A DNA stretch of 64,000 bases, taken from Hujiaoplasma nucleasis (GTDB taxonomy: Bacteria; Bacillota_I; Bacilli_A; Izemoplasmatales; Hujiaoplasmataceae). The notes below the pieces were generated by a model. That model saw only the letters and a program-made list of their open reading frames with translations. It was not told where the DNA came from and ran no database searches. Position 1 is the first letter of the stretch, and each line of letters begins with the position of its first letter. The DNA lies in assembly GCF_013745115.1 (NCBI RefSeq), contig NZ_CP051151.1, positions 1,674,001 to 1,738,000 of the forward strand. The letters are read 5' to 3'. Below, piece by piece: positions 42,802-50,333 of the stretch. The translations under genes were made by a program, and so were the position numbers.

Positions 42802-43209
42802 ATGAAAATATATAATGATTTATTACAGGTTAAAACAAATAAAGATGAAGAAATGATAGATATTACAGAAAAGGTTTCTGAATTCGTAAAAGAAAGCAAA
42901 ATTCAAAATGGAATGGTTCACCTTTTTGTAGCGCATACTACAGCAGCCATTACCATTAATGAAAACACAGACCCTAATGTAAAGAAAGATGTGTTATTAA
43001 GTTTAAGGCATGCTTTTCCTATTGAAAAAGAATTTTTACATTTTGAAGGTAATTCACATGCTCACATAAAATCCTCTGTGATTGGTAATACCCAAAGTCT
43101 TATAGTTGAAGATAATCAATTAAAATTAGGTCGTTGGCAAGCCATATATTTTTGTGAATTTGATGGACCAAGACAAAGACAAGTTTATATTCAAATCATG
43201 GGTGAGTAA
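42802..43209 (+). CDS. YjbQ/UPF0047-family protein
   Basis: 135 residues. VHLFVAHTTAAITINENTDP, then NSHAHIKSSVIGNTQSL and GRWQAIYFCEFDGPRQRQV follow the UPF0047 pattern, with His residues thought to form an active or metal site. E. coli YjbQ shows weak thiamine-phosphate synthase activity; the real role is uncertain. GAGAGGTGG precedes the ATG, and the GNAT gene follows directly. Confidence 0.92.
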   Translation: MKIYNDLLQVKTNKDEEMIDITEKVSEFVKESKIQNGMVHLFVAHTTAAITINENTDPNVKKDVLLSLRHAFPIEKEFLHFEGNSHAHIKSSVIGNTQSLIVEDNQLKLGRWQAIYFCEFDGPRQRQVYIQIMGE

Positions 43210-43211
43210 TG

Positions 43212-43622
43212 ATGAATATAATTTATAAAGACTTTAATATCTTATCAGAAAATGAAGTTAAAAATCTTTATGAAGATGCAGGATGGACTGTTTATACAAA
43301 GAATATCAAAAATACTTTGTCAGGAATTCAAAATTCTTCATTTGTTTATAGTGCGTGGTATGATTCAAAATTGATAGGACTTATTAGGGTGCTATCTGAT
43401 GATCATACAGTATGCTTTATTCAAGATTTACTTGTTATGAAAGCTTTTCAAAATCAAGGGATAGGACAATCTTTATTAAACAAAGTTTTAGAAAAGTATC
43501 AAAAAGCACATAAAATTGTTTTATTAACTGATCAAAATGGTCCCCACAGTTTTTATCGAAAATTAGGTTTTCAAAAAGCACTTGATTTAGATATTGAAAC
43601 TTATACTTATATACAAAAATAA
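43212..43622 (+). CDS. GNAT-family N-acetyltransferase
   Basis: 136 residues from the ATG at 43212; an ATG at 43209 overlapping the preceding stop is also possible. CFIQDLLVMKAFQNQGIGQS (~71-90) is the acetyl-CoA-binding motif A with QxxGxG, and NGPHSFYRKLGF the C-terminal motif B. Acceptor substrate unknown. Coupled to the YjbQ gene and ended by a strong terminator. Confidence 0.9.
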   Translation: MNIIYKDFNILSENEVKNLYEDAGWTVYTKNIKNTLSGIQNSSFVYSAWYDSKLIGLIRVLSDDHTVCFIQDLLVMKAFQNQGIGQSLLNKVLEKYQKAHKIVLLTDQNGPHSFYRKLGFQKALDLDIETYTYIQK

Positions 43623-43650
43623 CGGCAATTGAATTGCTGTTATTTTTTTA
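43618..43650 (+). terminator. Terminator after GNAT gene
   Basis: AATAACGGCAAT TGA ATTGCTGTTATT TTTTT with one G:T pair. Confidence 0.88.
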
Positions 43651-43785
43651 GAGAAGAGCATAATTTGTATAATATTTAATCTTTATAAAAATATTCATAT
43701 AAAGTTCATTCATATTATCTTAAATCGACTTGTTTATCAATAGTATCTTTGCTAATATAAAAATAATTGAAATTGAGGTGAGATT

Positions 43786-44325
43786 ATGGAAGTTATCAAA
43801 GGCATCATTAAAGATCACTATAAAAAGTATCCTAAAATGGAATTACAAGATTTTATTAAAATGTTCTATCAAAATTCATTTGGTCCAAAACACATTCAAT
43901 CCAATCCTTCTTTAGAATCAACCATACAATTTGTTGAAGAAGAACTTGGTTATTTTGTGGAAAATTCAGAAACAAGACAAGTAGAATATATTGGAAATGA
44001 TTATTATAGGGTATCTTTATCTGTTATTAAACATGGTTTATTAAGTCCATATCAACTAGGCCAAGCATTTTATCAATCTATGTTGGAATCACCTATCATT
44101 GAAGATTATAATATTCAATTATTTATCAATCAATTAAGATTATTGTGTGAGATGATTAACGAGAATATTTTACAGTTAGATAAGGAAAAGTGTCAATTAA
44201 TGGTAGAAGAATATTTAGACAAGGGGATTAGACCTATTCATCATAGTGATACTTATAAAGAACTTTATCATCCACATTATCGACTTGTTCATAAAACGAT
44301 ATTAAGAAATTATCTGGAAATTTAA
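43786..44325 (+). CDS. Conserved protein of unknown function
   Basis: 179 residues, soluble, mostly helical. FIKMFYQNSFGPKHIQSN near the N-terminus and PIHHSDTYKELYHPHYRLVH near the C-terminus look like the conserved His/Tyr-rich ends of an uncharacterised family seen in Clostridia and Bacteroidetes; clustered His and Tyr could form a metal or active site. GAGGTGAG precedes the ATG. It stands alone between terminators. No function assigned. Confidence 0.72.
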   Translation: MEVIKGIIKDHYKKYPKMELQDFIKMFYQNSFGPKHIQSNPSLESTIQFVEEELGYFVENSETRQVEYIGNDYYRVSLSVIKHGLLSPYQLGQAFYQSMLESPIIEDYNIQLFINQLRLLCEMINENILQLDKEKCQLMVEEYLDKGIRPIHHSDTYKELYHPHYRLVHKTILRNYLEI

Positions 44326-44450
44326 TAAGAAACATAATTTATATTATTTATGCATATGTTGATGAATAATTACTATGTTTAAAAAGCTATCTTTAAAGAA
44401 AAAAGTAAATGATAATAACATTGAGTAAAAGTATGAATATGAAATTTTTT

Positions 44451-44479
44451 AAAAAACCCATTAATTATGGGTTTTTTTT
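44451..44479 (+). terminator. Terminator upstream of the small membrane protein gene
   Basis: AAAAAACCCAT TAATT ATGGGTTTTTTTT. It ends the preceding gene after a ~125-base untranslated stretch. Confidence 0.85.
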
Positions 44480-44515
44480 AAAGGATATTGTATAATATTT
44501 ATACGGGGGAAGGGT

Positions 44516-44872
44516 ATGAAAAAATCTATTTGGATTGCTCAATTAGTCAGTGTATTAGTTGCGCTTGTTTTTGTTGTTTTTGCTATAGGAGCTTTGTATA
44601 CCGACGAAGCTTTTGTTTATAGAGTATTAAATTTTCTAATACTGATTTCACCAGGAATTTTAATTGTCTTGGTATTTATATTTTTCAGGAATTTTTATAA
44701 GTTAAGTGGGTTAATGTACTTGGGTTTAGGAATTATATTTTTTTTCTTTTTTAGACCTTATAAGGATTTTGAACAGGATTGGCCTGTTTTACTGATGATT
44801 ATTTTACCTTTAATCACGATTGGTATCATTCATTTATTATATAAGGACAAAACCAAAATAGAAATAAAATAA
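44516..44872 (+). CDS. Small four-helix membrane protein of unknown function
   Basis: 118 residues, almost entirely four membrane helices (about 7-29, 37-58, 63-80, 88-107) with a basic C-terminal tail. GGGGGAAGG precedes the ATG. No motif or family recognised; it stands alone just before the glycerol operon promoter. Confidence 0.7.
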   Translation: MKKSIWIAQLVSVLVALVFVVFAIGALYTDEAFVYRVLNFLILISPGILIVLVFIFFRNFYKLSGLMYLGLGIIFFFFFRPYKDFEQDWPVLLMIILPLITIGIIHLLYKDKTKIEIK

Positions 44873-44887
44873 TTCCCAAACAAGGAC

Positions 44888-44991
44888 TTGACACTTTATA
44901 TACTAAATCTTATAATAAATATATAAGTTAATAAAAATGTGAGTAAGGAGAACGAAGTAGGCCAAGCCTTTTTTCGTTCGTTTTATTTTTA
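44888..44991 (+). promoter_or_regulatory. glp operon promoter and leader terminator
   Basis: TTGACA (44888-44893) and TATAAT (44911-44916) at ideal 17-base spacing. The leader carries GAGTAAGGAG and then a hairpin (GAACGAA...GGC CAA GCC...TTCGTTC, 44950-44979) followed by GTTTTATTTTT, before the glpP ribosome site. A terminator in the leader is what a GlpP-type antiterminator would act on. Confidence 0.7.
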
Positions 44992-45004
44992 GAGGTGAAT
45001 AAGT

Positions 45005-45538
45005 ATGCAACAAGTAATTCCGGCAATATCCAATCACAAAAAACTTAAAGAATTTTTAGAATCAGATTTATCTATGGGAATATTAATGAATTTCCAATTG
45101 GCTCAATTAGAAGTGATTGTGAACAAAATGAAAGAAGCTCGCAAGAAAATATTAATACACTCTGAGTTGATTAAAGGTTTATCTTCTGATGAGTATGGTG
45201 CTATTTATTTAATTCAAAATTTACAAGTAGATGGCATAATATCTAGTAAACCCAAAGTTATTGAAACTTGCAAGAAAAGAAATATTATGGGTGTATATAG
45301 GTTTTTTATAAAAGATACTATATCACTAGAACAAAGTATTGAAATAGCTCAAAGATTAAGACCGGATTTTATAGAAATATTACCCGGATCATGTTTTGAA
45401 CTTATTCCAGATTTGAAGCAAAAGCTTAATTGTCAAATATGGATGGGTGGCTTAATAAATTCAGAAGCTAATATTCAACAATGCTTTATTCATGGTGCTA
45501 ACGCTATCACAACATCTAATACTGATTATTGGCAATAA
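45005..45538 (+). CDS. glpP: GlpP-family glycerol uptake operon antiterminator
   Basis: 177 residues, normal for the family. ILIHSELIKGLSSDEYGAIY, VDGIISSKPKVIETCKKR and RPDFIEILPGS are characteristic GlpP segments of its TIM-barrel-like fold. In Bacillus the protein binds glycerol-3-phosphate and leader mRNA to prevent termination. Here it heads the glycerol operon, and terminator-like leaders precede both glpP and the next gene. GAGGTG precedes the ATG. Confidence 0.93.
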   Translation: MQQVIPAISNHKKLKEFLESDLSMGILMNFQLAQLEVIVNKMKEARKKILIHSELIKGLSSDEYGAIYLIQNLQVDGIISSKPKVIETCKKRNIMGVYRFFIKDTISLEQSIEIAQRLRPDFIEILPGSCFELIPDLKQKLNCQIWMGGLINSEANIQQCFIHGANAITTSNTDYWQ

Positions 45539-45554
45539 AACTTAATAAATAAAG

Positions 45555-45604
45555 AGCGATAAGAGCAAAGAAATGATTTTCATTTTTTTGCTTTTTATTA
45601 TTTT
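45555..45604 (+). terminator. Intergenic terminator-like hairpin between glpP and the FAD dehydrogenase gene
   Basis: AGCGATAAGAG (45555-45565) precedes a hairpin of AGCAAAgAAATGA with TCATTTttTTTGCT, then TTTTATTATTTTT. A near-identical box, AGCGCTTAGAG, precedes the hairpin at 50231, suggesting a shared antitermination element. Confidence 0.65.
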
Positions 45605-45617
45605 TGGGAGGTTATTC

Positions 45618-47060
45618 ATGTACGATTATATAATTATTGGCGCTGGTGTTATAGGTTCAGCAGTTGCTAGAGAACTATCGAAATATCAAGTTAAAGTCTT
45701 GTGTTTAGAAAAAGAAAATGATGTGGCAAATGTCCAAACATTAGCCAATTCAGCTATTATACATGCAGGACATAACCCTGAACCAGGCAGCTTAAAAGCA
45801 AGGTTAAGTTTATGGGGTAATCTCTTATATGACGATTTAGAAAGAGAACTAAATATACCCCTTTTAAGAACAGGCGCATTTGTGGTTGCTCATGGTAAGG
45901 AAGAAGAAAAAGACTTAGATAAATATGTTAAAATTTGTAAAGAAAACAAAGTACCTGGTTACCAATTACTCTCAGGTCAACAAGCAAGAAAGATTGAAAG
46001 AAATTTAGCAGGTTCTATTACTAAGGTATTATCTCTCCCTTCTACAAAAGTAACCAATCCATGGGAAGTAGCTTTTGCTTTAATGGAAAATGCTATTGAG
46101 AATGGAGTTAAATTAAAATTGAATCATCGAGTGACTAAAATTATAAAAGAGAATGATTTTTATTTAGTTGAGGTGAATCATCATATAAACTTTAAAACAA
46201 AAAATATCATCAATGCAGGAGGAGTAGCTAGTGATGATATTGGTCAAATGATTGAGATCCCTCCTTTTAAAATCAAGGGAAGAAAGGGAGAATACTATGT
46301 CTTGGATAAAAGAAATATTGGCTTTATTAACCATGTTATTTATCCCCTACCTAGTGAAAGAGGGAAAGGTGTTTTACTAACCCCTCAAGTTCATGGGGAA
46401 ATATTAATAGGTCCAAGTTCTGAATTTGTAGATGACAAGCATCAAGCATCAACTACCCAAAAAGGCTTGGAATATGTTAAGGAACATTCAAAAGAATTAG
46501 CTAAAAATATACCATACAATCAAATTATAAGATCCTTTGCCGGTATAAGATCTACTTCGACTTATGATGATTTTTACATACAAGAATCAAAATATAATAA
46601 AGGTTTCTATTATCTAGGGGGTATTGAATCTCCTGGCTTAACAGCTGCACCGGCAATAGCTAAATATTTAATCAACGATGTTATTGGAGTTCAGAACCAT
46701 TATTTAATAAATAATCAATTTAAACCTTATAGAAAAGCAAAAGTTGAGTTTCATCGCCTGCCATTGAATGATCAAAAACGACTTTTAGAAATAGAACCCA
46801 AATATGGAAAAATAATATGTAAGTGTGAGAAAATTACTGAAAAAGAAATCATTGATGCTATTCACGGTTTATTAGGTACACATACAATCAAAGGGATCAA
46901 AAAGAGAGTTAGAGCTGGGGCAGGTATATGTCAAGGTGGATATTGTGAAGAAAAAGTAATGAAAATACTTGCAAGAGAACTAAACTTAGACCCATTAGAT
47001 ATTATATATGATAAAGATAATTCTAAATTATTCTTGTCAGAAAGCAAGGTGGAAAAATGA
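45618..47060 (+). CDS. FAD-dependent glycerol-3-phosphate dehydrogenase-type oxidoreductase with [2Fe-2S] domain
   Basis: 480 residues from the ATG at 45618 (GGGAGG upstream). IIGAGVIGSAVARELSKY is the FAD-binding motif of the DAO/GlpA-LhgO superfamily. The C-terminal ~80 residues (CKCEKIT near 401 and GAGICQGGYC near 435) form a BFD-like [2Fe-2S] domain. It oxidises glycerol-3-phosphate most likely, given glpP and glpK, although LhgO-like 2-hydroxyacid oxidation is possible. It overlaps the next gene by 4 bases. This trio (DAO, flavoprotein, DUF1667) is typical of anaerobic Firmicutes. Confidence 0.88.
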   Translation: MYDYIIIGAGVIGSAVARELSKYQVKVLCLEKENDVANVQTLANSAIIHAGHNPEPGSLKARLSLWGNLLYDDLERELNIPLLRTGAFVVAHGKEEEKDLDKYVKICKENKVPGYQLLSGQQARKIERNLAGSITKVLSLPSTKVTNPWEVAFALMENAIENGVKLKLNHRVTKIIKENDFYLVEVNHHINFKTKNIINAGGVASDDIGQMIEIPPFKIKGRKGEYYVLDKRNIGFINHVIYPLPSERGKGVLLTPQVHGEILIGPSSEFVDDKHQASTTQKGLEYVKEHSKELAKNIPYNQIIRSFAGIRSTSTYDDFYIQESKYNKGFYYLGGIESPGLTAAPAIAKYLINDVIGVQNHYLINNQFKPYRKAKVEFHRLPLNDQKRLLEIEPKYGKIICKCEKITEKEIIDAIHGLLGTHTIKGIKKRVRAGAGICQGGYCEEKVMKILARELNLDPLDIIYDKDNSKLFLSESKVEK

Positions 47061-48316
47061 TTGACTGTATTGTCATCGGTGGGGGTGCTGGTGGATTAGC
47101 AGCTGCCATTGAAATTAAAAGATTAGGCCATAATGTTTTACTTATTGAAAGAGAAGATAAATTAGGTGGAATATTAAACCAATGTATTCATAACGGTTTT
47201 GGTCTAGAGATTTTTAAAGAAGAATATACAGGGCCAGAATATGCGGATAAATACATCAAATTATTTTTAAGAGAAAAAATAAATTATCTTATTGACACCA
47301 CAGTCATAGATCTATATAAAGAAGAAGATATATTTATAGTAAAGACATCAAGTGAAACCTTAGGAATTCGAGAGTATAAATCAAAATCTATATGTTTATC
47401 GACAGGTTCATACGAGAGAACCAGAGGACAAATTTCTATTCCTGGAGACAGGCCCTATGGGGTCATAACTGCTGGATCAGCACAAAGATATATAAACATA
47501 GATGGGTATATGACTGGGAAAAGAGTTTTTATATTAGGTTCAGGAGATATTGGATTAATTATGGCTAGGAGAATGACTCTAGAAGGAGCCAAAGTCTTAG
47601 GTGTAGCTGAAATTATGCCGTATTCAAATGGTTTAAATCGCAATATTGTTCAATGTCTCAATGACTTTGACATTCCTCTTTACTTATCACATACAGTTAC
47701 TAATATAAAAGCAGATGATTCAAATCATTTAAAAGAAATAAGGGTGATGAAGGTTGATGATAGTTTCAATGTGATTAAAGACACTGAAATAGATTTTCAA
47801 GTAGATACTTTATTACTATCCGTCGGATTAATACCAGATATTATCTTATTGGACCAACTCGATGTAGAAATTGATCCTTTAACTAAAAGTGTCAAAGTTG
47901 ACCAGTCAAATCAAACAAGTATAGAAGGATTATTTGTATGTGGAAACGCCCTACAAATTCATGATTTGGTTGACAATGTATCTAAGGAAAGCCAAAGAAC
48001 AGGAAAAGCTATCGATCTGTATTTGCGAAATACAAATCATTCAAACAAGAAAATCAGTTTTATTCCTGGGGTAAATATTGCATATCTTACGCCGCAATAT
48101 ATAGATTTCTCAAATCCTAATGAAAAGGTTGTTGTTTCTTTCAGGCCAAAGAAAAAAATAGAAAAATCATTGTTAAAAGTTATTCAAAACGATAGAATAG
48201 TATATGAGAAGAAGAAAATGTTTTTATTACCCGCAGAAATGGAAACTATAGAACTAGACATTTTGCATTTTGATGAAAATCAACCAATTACTTTAGAATT
48301 AGAGGTCATCTCATGA
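47057..48316 (+). CDS. FAD/NAD(P)-binding oxidoreductase subunit of the glycerol-3-phosphate dehydrogenase system
   Basis: 419 residues. IGGGAGGLAAAIEIKRLG is the N-terminal FAD motif, LGSGDIGLIMARRMTLEG the NAD(P) motif, and GLFVCGNAL the second FAD motif. RLGGILNQC-type context (KLGGILNQCIHNGFG) is typical of flavoproteins paired with DAO-BFD dehydrogenases. It likely passes electrons from the iron-sulfur dehydrogenase to NAD or another carrier. It overlaps both neighbours by 4 bases (ATGA). Confidence 0.9.
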   Translation: MIDCIVIGGGAGGLAAAIEIKRLGHNVLLIEREDKLGGILNQCIHNGFGLEIFKEEYTGPEYADKYIKLFLREKINYLIDTTVIDLYKEEDIFIVKTSSETLGIREYKSKSICLSTGSYERTRGQISIPGDRPYGVITAGSAQRYINIDGYMTGKRVFILGSGDIGLIMARRMTLEGAKVLGVAEIMPYSNGLNRNIVQCLNDFDIPLYLSHTVTNIKADDSNHLKEIRVMKVDDSFNVIKDTEIDFQVDTLLLSVGLIPDIILLDQLDVEIDPLTKSVKVDQSNQTSIEGLFVCGNALQIHDLVDNVSKESQRTGKAIDLYLRNTNHSNKKISFIPGVNIAYLTPQYIDFSNPNEKVVVSFRPKKKIEKSLLKVIQNDRIVYEKKKMFLLPAEMETIELDILHFDENQPITLELEVIS

Positions 48317-48690
48317 TAAAAGAATATATATGCATTGTATGTCCTAGAGGTTGTAGGGTAAACGTGGATGAAAATTTAAATGTAAGTGGCAATCAATGTC
48401 AACGGGGAAAAACATATGCTTTAAATGAGATGAAATCACCGACGAGAATATTAACTACAACAATTAAAACAACCTTTCAAGATATGCCTAGGGTCTCTTG
48501 TAAAACTGACAAAGCAATTCCTAAATCATTATTATTTGCAGCTATGAAGATAATTAATCAAATGACTATAGATAAGTCCATGTATATTGGCGATATCGTC
48601 ATTGAAAACATATTGGATACTGGAGCAAACGTTGTTTTAACAAAATCTATAAAGGAGTCCACAAATGAAGAAATATATTTTAGCGATTGA
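48313..48690 (+). CDS. DUF1667 protein
   Basis: 125 residues. [12 protein letters not shown] near the N-terminus and [10 protein letters not shown] give the four-Cys pattern (CxxCxxxC...C) typical of DUF1667, likely an iron-sulfur or metal site. It always accompanies the DAO-BFD and flavoprotein genes in anaerobes and probably acts as a small electron-transfer or assembly partner. It overlaps glpK by 26 bases. Confidence 0.9.
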   Translation: MIKEYICIVCPRGCRVNVDENLNVSGNQCQRGKTYALNEMKSPTRILTTTIKTTFQDMPRVSCKTDKAIPKSLLFAAMKIINQMTIDKSMYIGDIVIENILDTGANVVLTKSIKESTNEEIYFSD

Positions 48691-50155
48691 TCAAGGAACA
48701 ACGAGTACAAGAGCAATTATTTTTGATAAAAAATCCAAAATTATATCAATAGCCAATAAGGAGATTACTCAATTTTATCCTAAGCCAGGGTGGGTTGAGC
48801 AAGATGCTAATGAAATTTGGTTATCTGTTATTTCAACCATTACTCAGGCCTTAGTATTAAAAAATATTTTACCAAATCAGATTGATTCAATAGGTATTAC
48901 CAATCAAAGAGAAACAACGGTCATTTGGGATAAAGAAAGTGGAGAACCCATCTATAATGCTGTTGTATGGCAATCAAGACAAAGTCAAGATATTTGTGAT
49001 CAACTTGAAAAATCAGGTTATGAAGACAAGATTCGCCAAAAAACAGGTTTGTTAATAGACCCTTATTTTTCTGGTACAAAAATCAAATGGATTCTAGATC
49101 ATGTAAAAGGTTCAAGAGAAAAAGCTAAACAAGGTAAACTTGCTTTTGGGACTATTGATTCTTGGCTTATATATAAGTTAACTGGTTATGTTCATAAAAC
49201 TGATTACTCTAATGCTTCTAGAACTTTAATATATAATATTCATAATCTAAAATGGGACGATGAATTACTAGATATTTTAGATATACCTAAGAGTATTTTA
49301 CCTGAAGTAGTAGATTCTTCAGGTTTGTTTGGTTATACTACACCGAGAAGTTTCTATGGAGAAAAAATCAAAATAACAGGAGTGGCTGGCGACCAGCAAG
49401 CATCTTTATTTGGACAATTATGTTCTAAAGAAGGTATGGTTAATTCAACTTATGGAACAGGTTGTTTTGTCTTAATGAACACTGGAAATCAAATTGTTCA
49501 ATCAAAAAATGGAATGCTATCAACCATTGCTTGGAAAATTAAGGATCAAATTATCTATGCTTTGGAAGGCAGCGTATTCGTAGGTGGTTCATCGGTTCAA
49601 TGGTTAAGAGACGGACTTAAAATTATTGCTTCTGCTGCAGAAACGGAAAAACTAGCTGAATCAATTCCTTCGACCGATGGTGTTTATGTCGTTCCTGCTT
49701 TTGTTGGATTAGGTACGCCTTATTGGGATTCTGATGCTAAAGGTGCAATTTTTGGTTTAACAAGGGGTACTGATGAAAGACAACTTGCAAGAGCGACTTT
49801 AGAAGCTATTGCATATCAAGTCATGGATGTATTAAAAGCCATGGAAGCAGATTCTAAAAAACCAATTCCATTAATTAAAGCAACTGGCGGAGCTACGATA
49901 AATCAATATTTAATGCAATTTCAAGCAGATATAATGAATATTGATGTTGGTAGACCTGAAATTATGGAAACTACAGCTTTAGGAGCTGCATACTTGGCAG
50001 GTCTTGAAAGTGGTTATTGGAAAAACATAGATGAAATTAATCAACATAAAAATGATGATGATGTATTTAAACCAAAAATGAGTGAAGCAAAAAGAAAACA
50101 ACTCATCAAAGGATGGAAAATGGCTGTAGAAGCAACTCGATTCTTTAAACCTTAA
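48665..50155 (+). CDS. glpK: Glycerol kinase
   Basis: 496 residues. [15 protein letters not shown] (~6-20), [45 protein letters not shown] and [11 protein letters not shown] are all present. It phosphorylates glycerol to glycerol-3-phosphate, substrate of the upstream dehydrogenase. The Firmicutes activation loop YHFxG, whose His (230-232) is phosphorylated by HPr, reads RSFYG with Ser229 here, so PTS control is probably lost. No glycerol facilitator gene is in the window. AAAGGAG precedes the ATG. Confidence 0.96.
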   Translation: MKKYILAIDQGTTSTRAIIFDKKSKIISIANKEITQFYPKPGWVEQDANEIWLSVISTITQALVLKNILPNQIDSIGITNQRETTVIWDKESGEPIYNAVVWQSRQSQDICDQLEKSGYEDKIRQKTGLLIDPYFSGTKIKWILDHVKGSREKAKQGKLAFGTIDSWLIYKLTGYVHKTDYSNASRTLIYNIHNLKWDDELLDILDIPKSILPEVVDSSGLFGYTTPRSFYGEKIKITGVAGDQQASLFGQLCSKEGMVNSTYGTGCFVLMNTGNQIVQSKNGMLSTIAWKIKDQIIYALEGSVFVGGSSVQWLRDGLKIIASAAETEKLAESIPSTDGVYVVPAFVGLGTPYWDSDAKGAIFGLTRGTDERQLARATLEAIAYQVMDVLKAMEADSKKPIPLIKATGGATINQYLMQFQADIMNIDVGRPEIMETTALGAAYLAGLESGYWKNIDEINQHKNDDDVFKPKMSEAKRKQLIKGWKMAVEATRFFKP

Positions 50156-50169
50156 TGGAATATATTTTG

Positions 50170-50198
50170 TTGACACAGCAACTATCCTATGGTATGAT
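50170..50198 (+). promoter_or_regulatory. Promoter of the alpha/beta-hydrolase gene
   Basis: TTGACA (50170-50175) and TATGAT (50193-50198), 17-base spacing. Confidence 0.7.
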
Positions 50199-50215
50199 AT
50201 TTTTAGAAAAGATAA

Positions 50216-50280
50216 TGTAAGCGCTTAGAGACCAAGAGCAGTATAATACACATTTTTGTGTTTTTGTTCTTGGTTTTTTA
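50216..50280 (+). terminator. Leader with cre-like/antiterminator box and terminator hairpin
   Basis: TGTAAGCGCTTAGA (50216-50229) resembles a catabolite-responsive element; inside it AGCGCTTAGAG matches 9 of 11 bases of the box in front of the hairpin at 45564. ACCAAGAGCA (50231-50240) pairs with TGTTCTTGGT (50265-50274) around an inner ACACA/TGTGT stem, then TTTTTTATTT. Since it lies downstream of the promoter it can act as an attenuator. Confidence 0.6.
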
Positions 50281-50333
50281 TTTAGGTATATAGATTTTAT
50301 ATATAAATATTCATTTTATGGAGGGAGAAAAAA

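Noticed and set aside
43730-43915. Small plus-strand open frame overlapping the gene at 43786.
   Set aside because: No ribosome site, low-complexity Lys/Ile product; the 43786 frame has a good site and longer protein.
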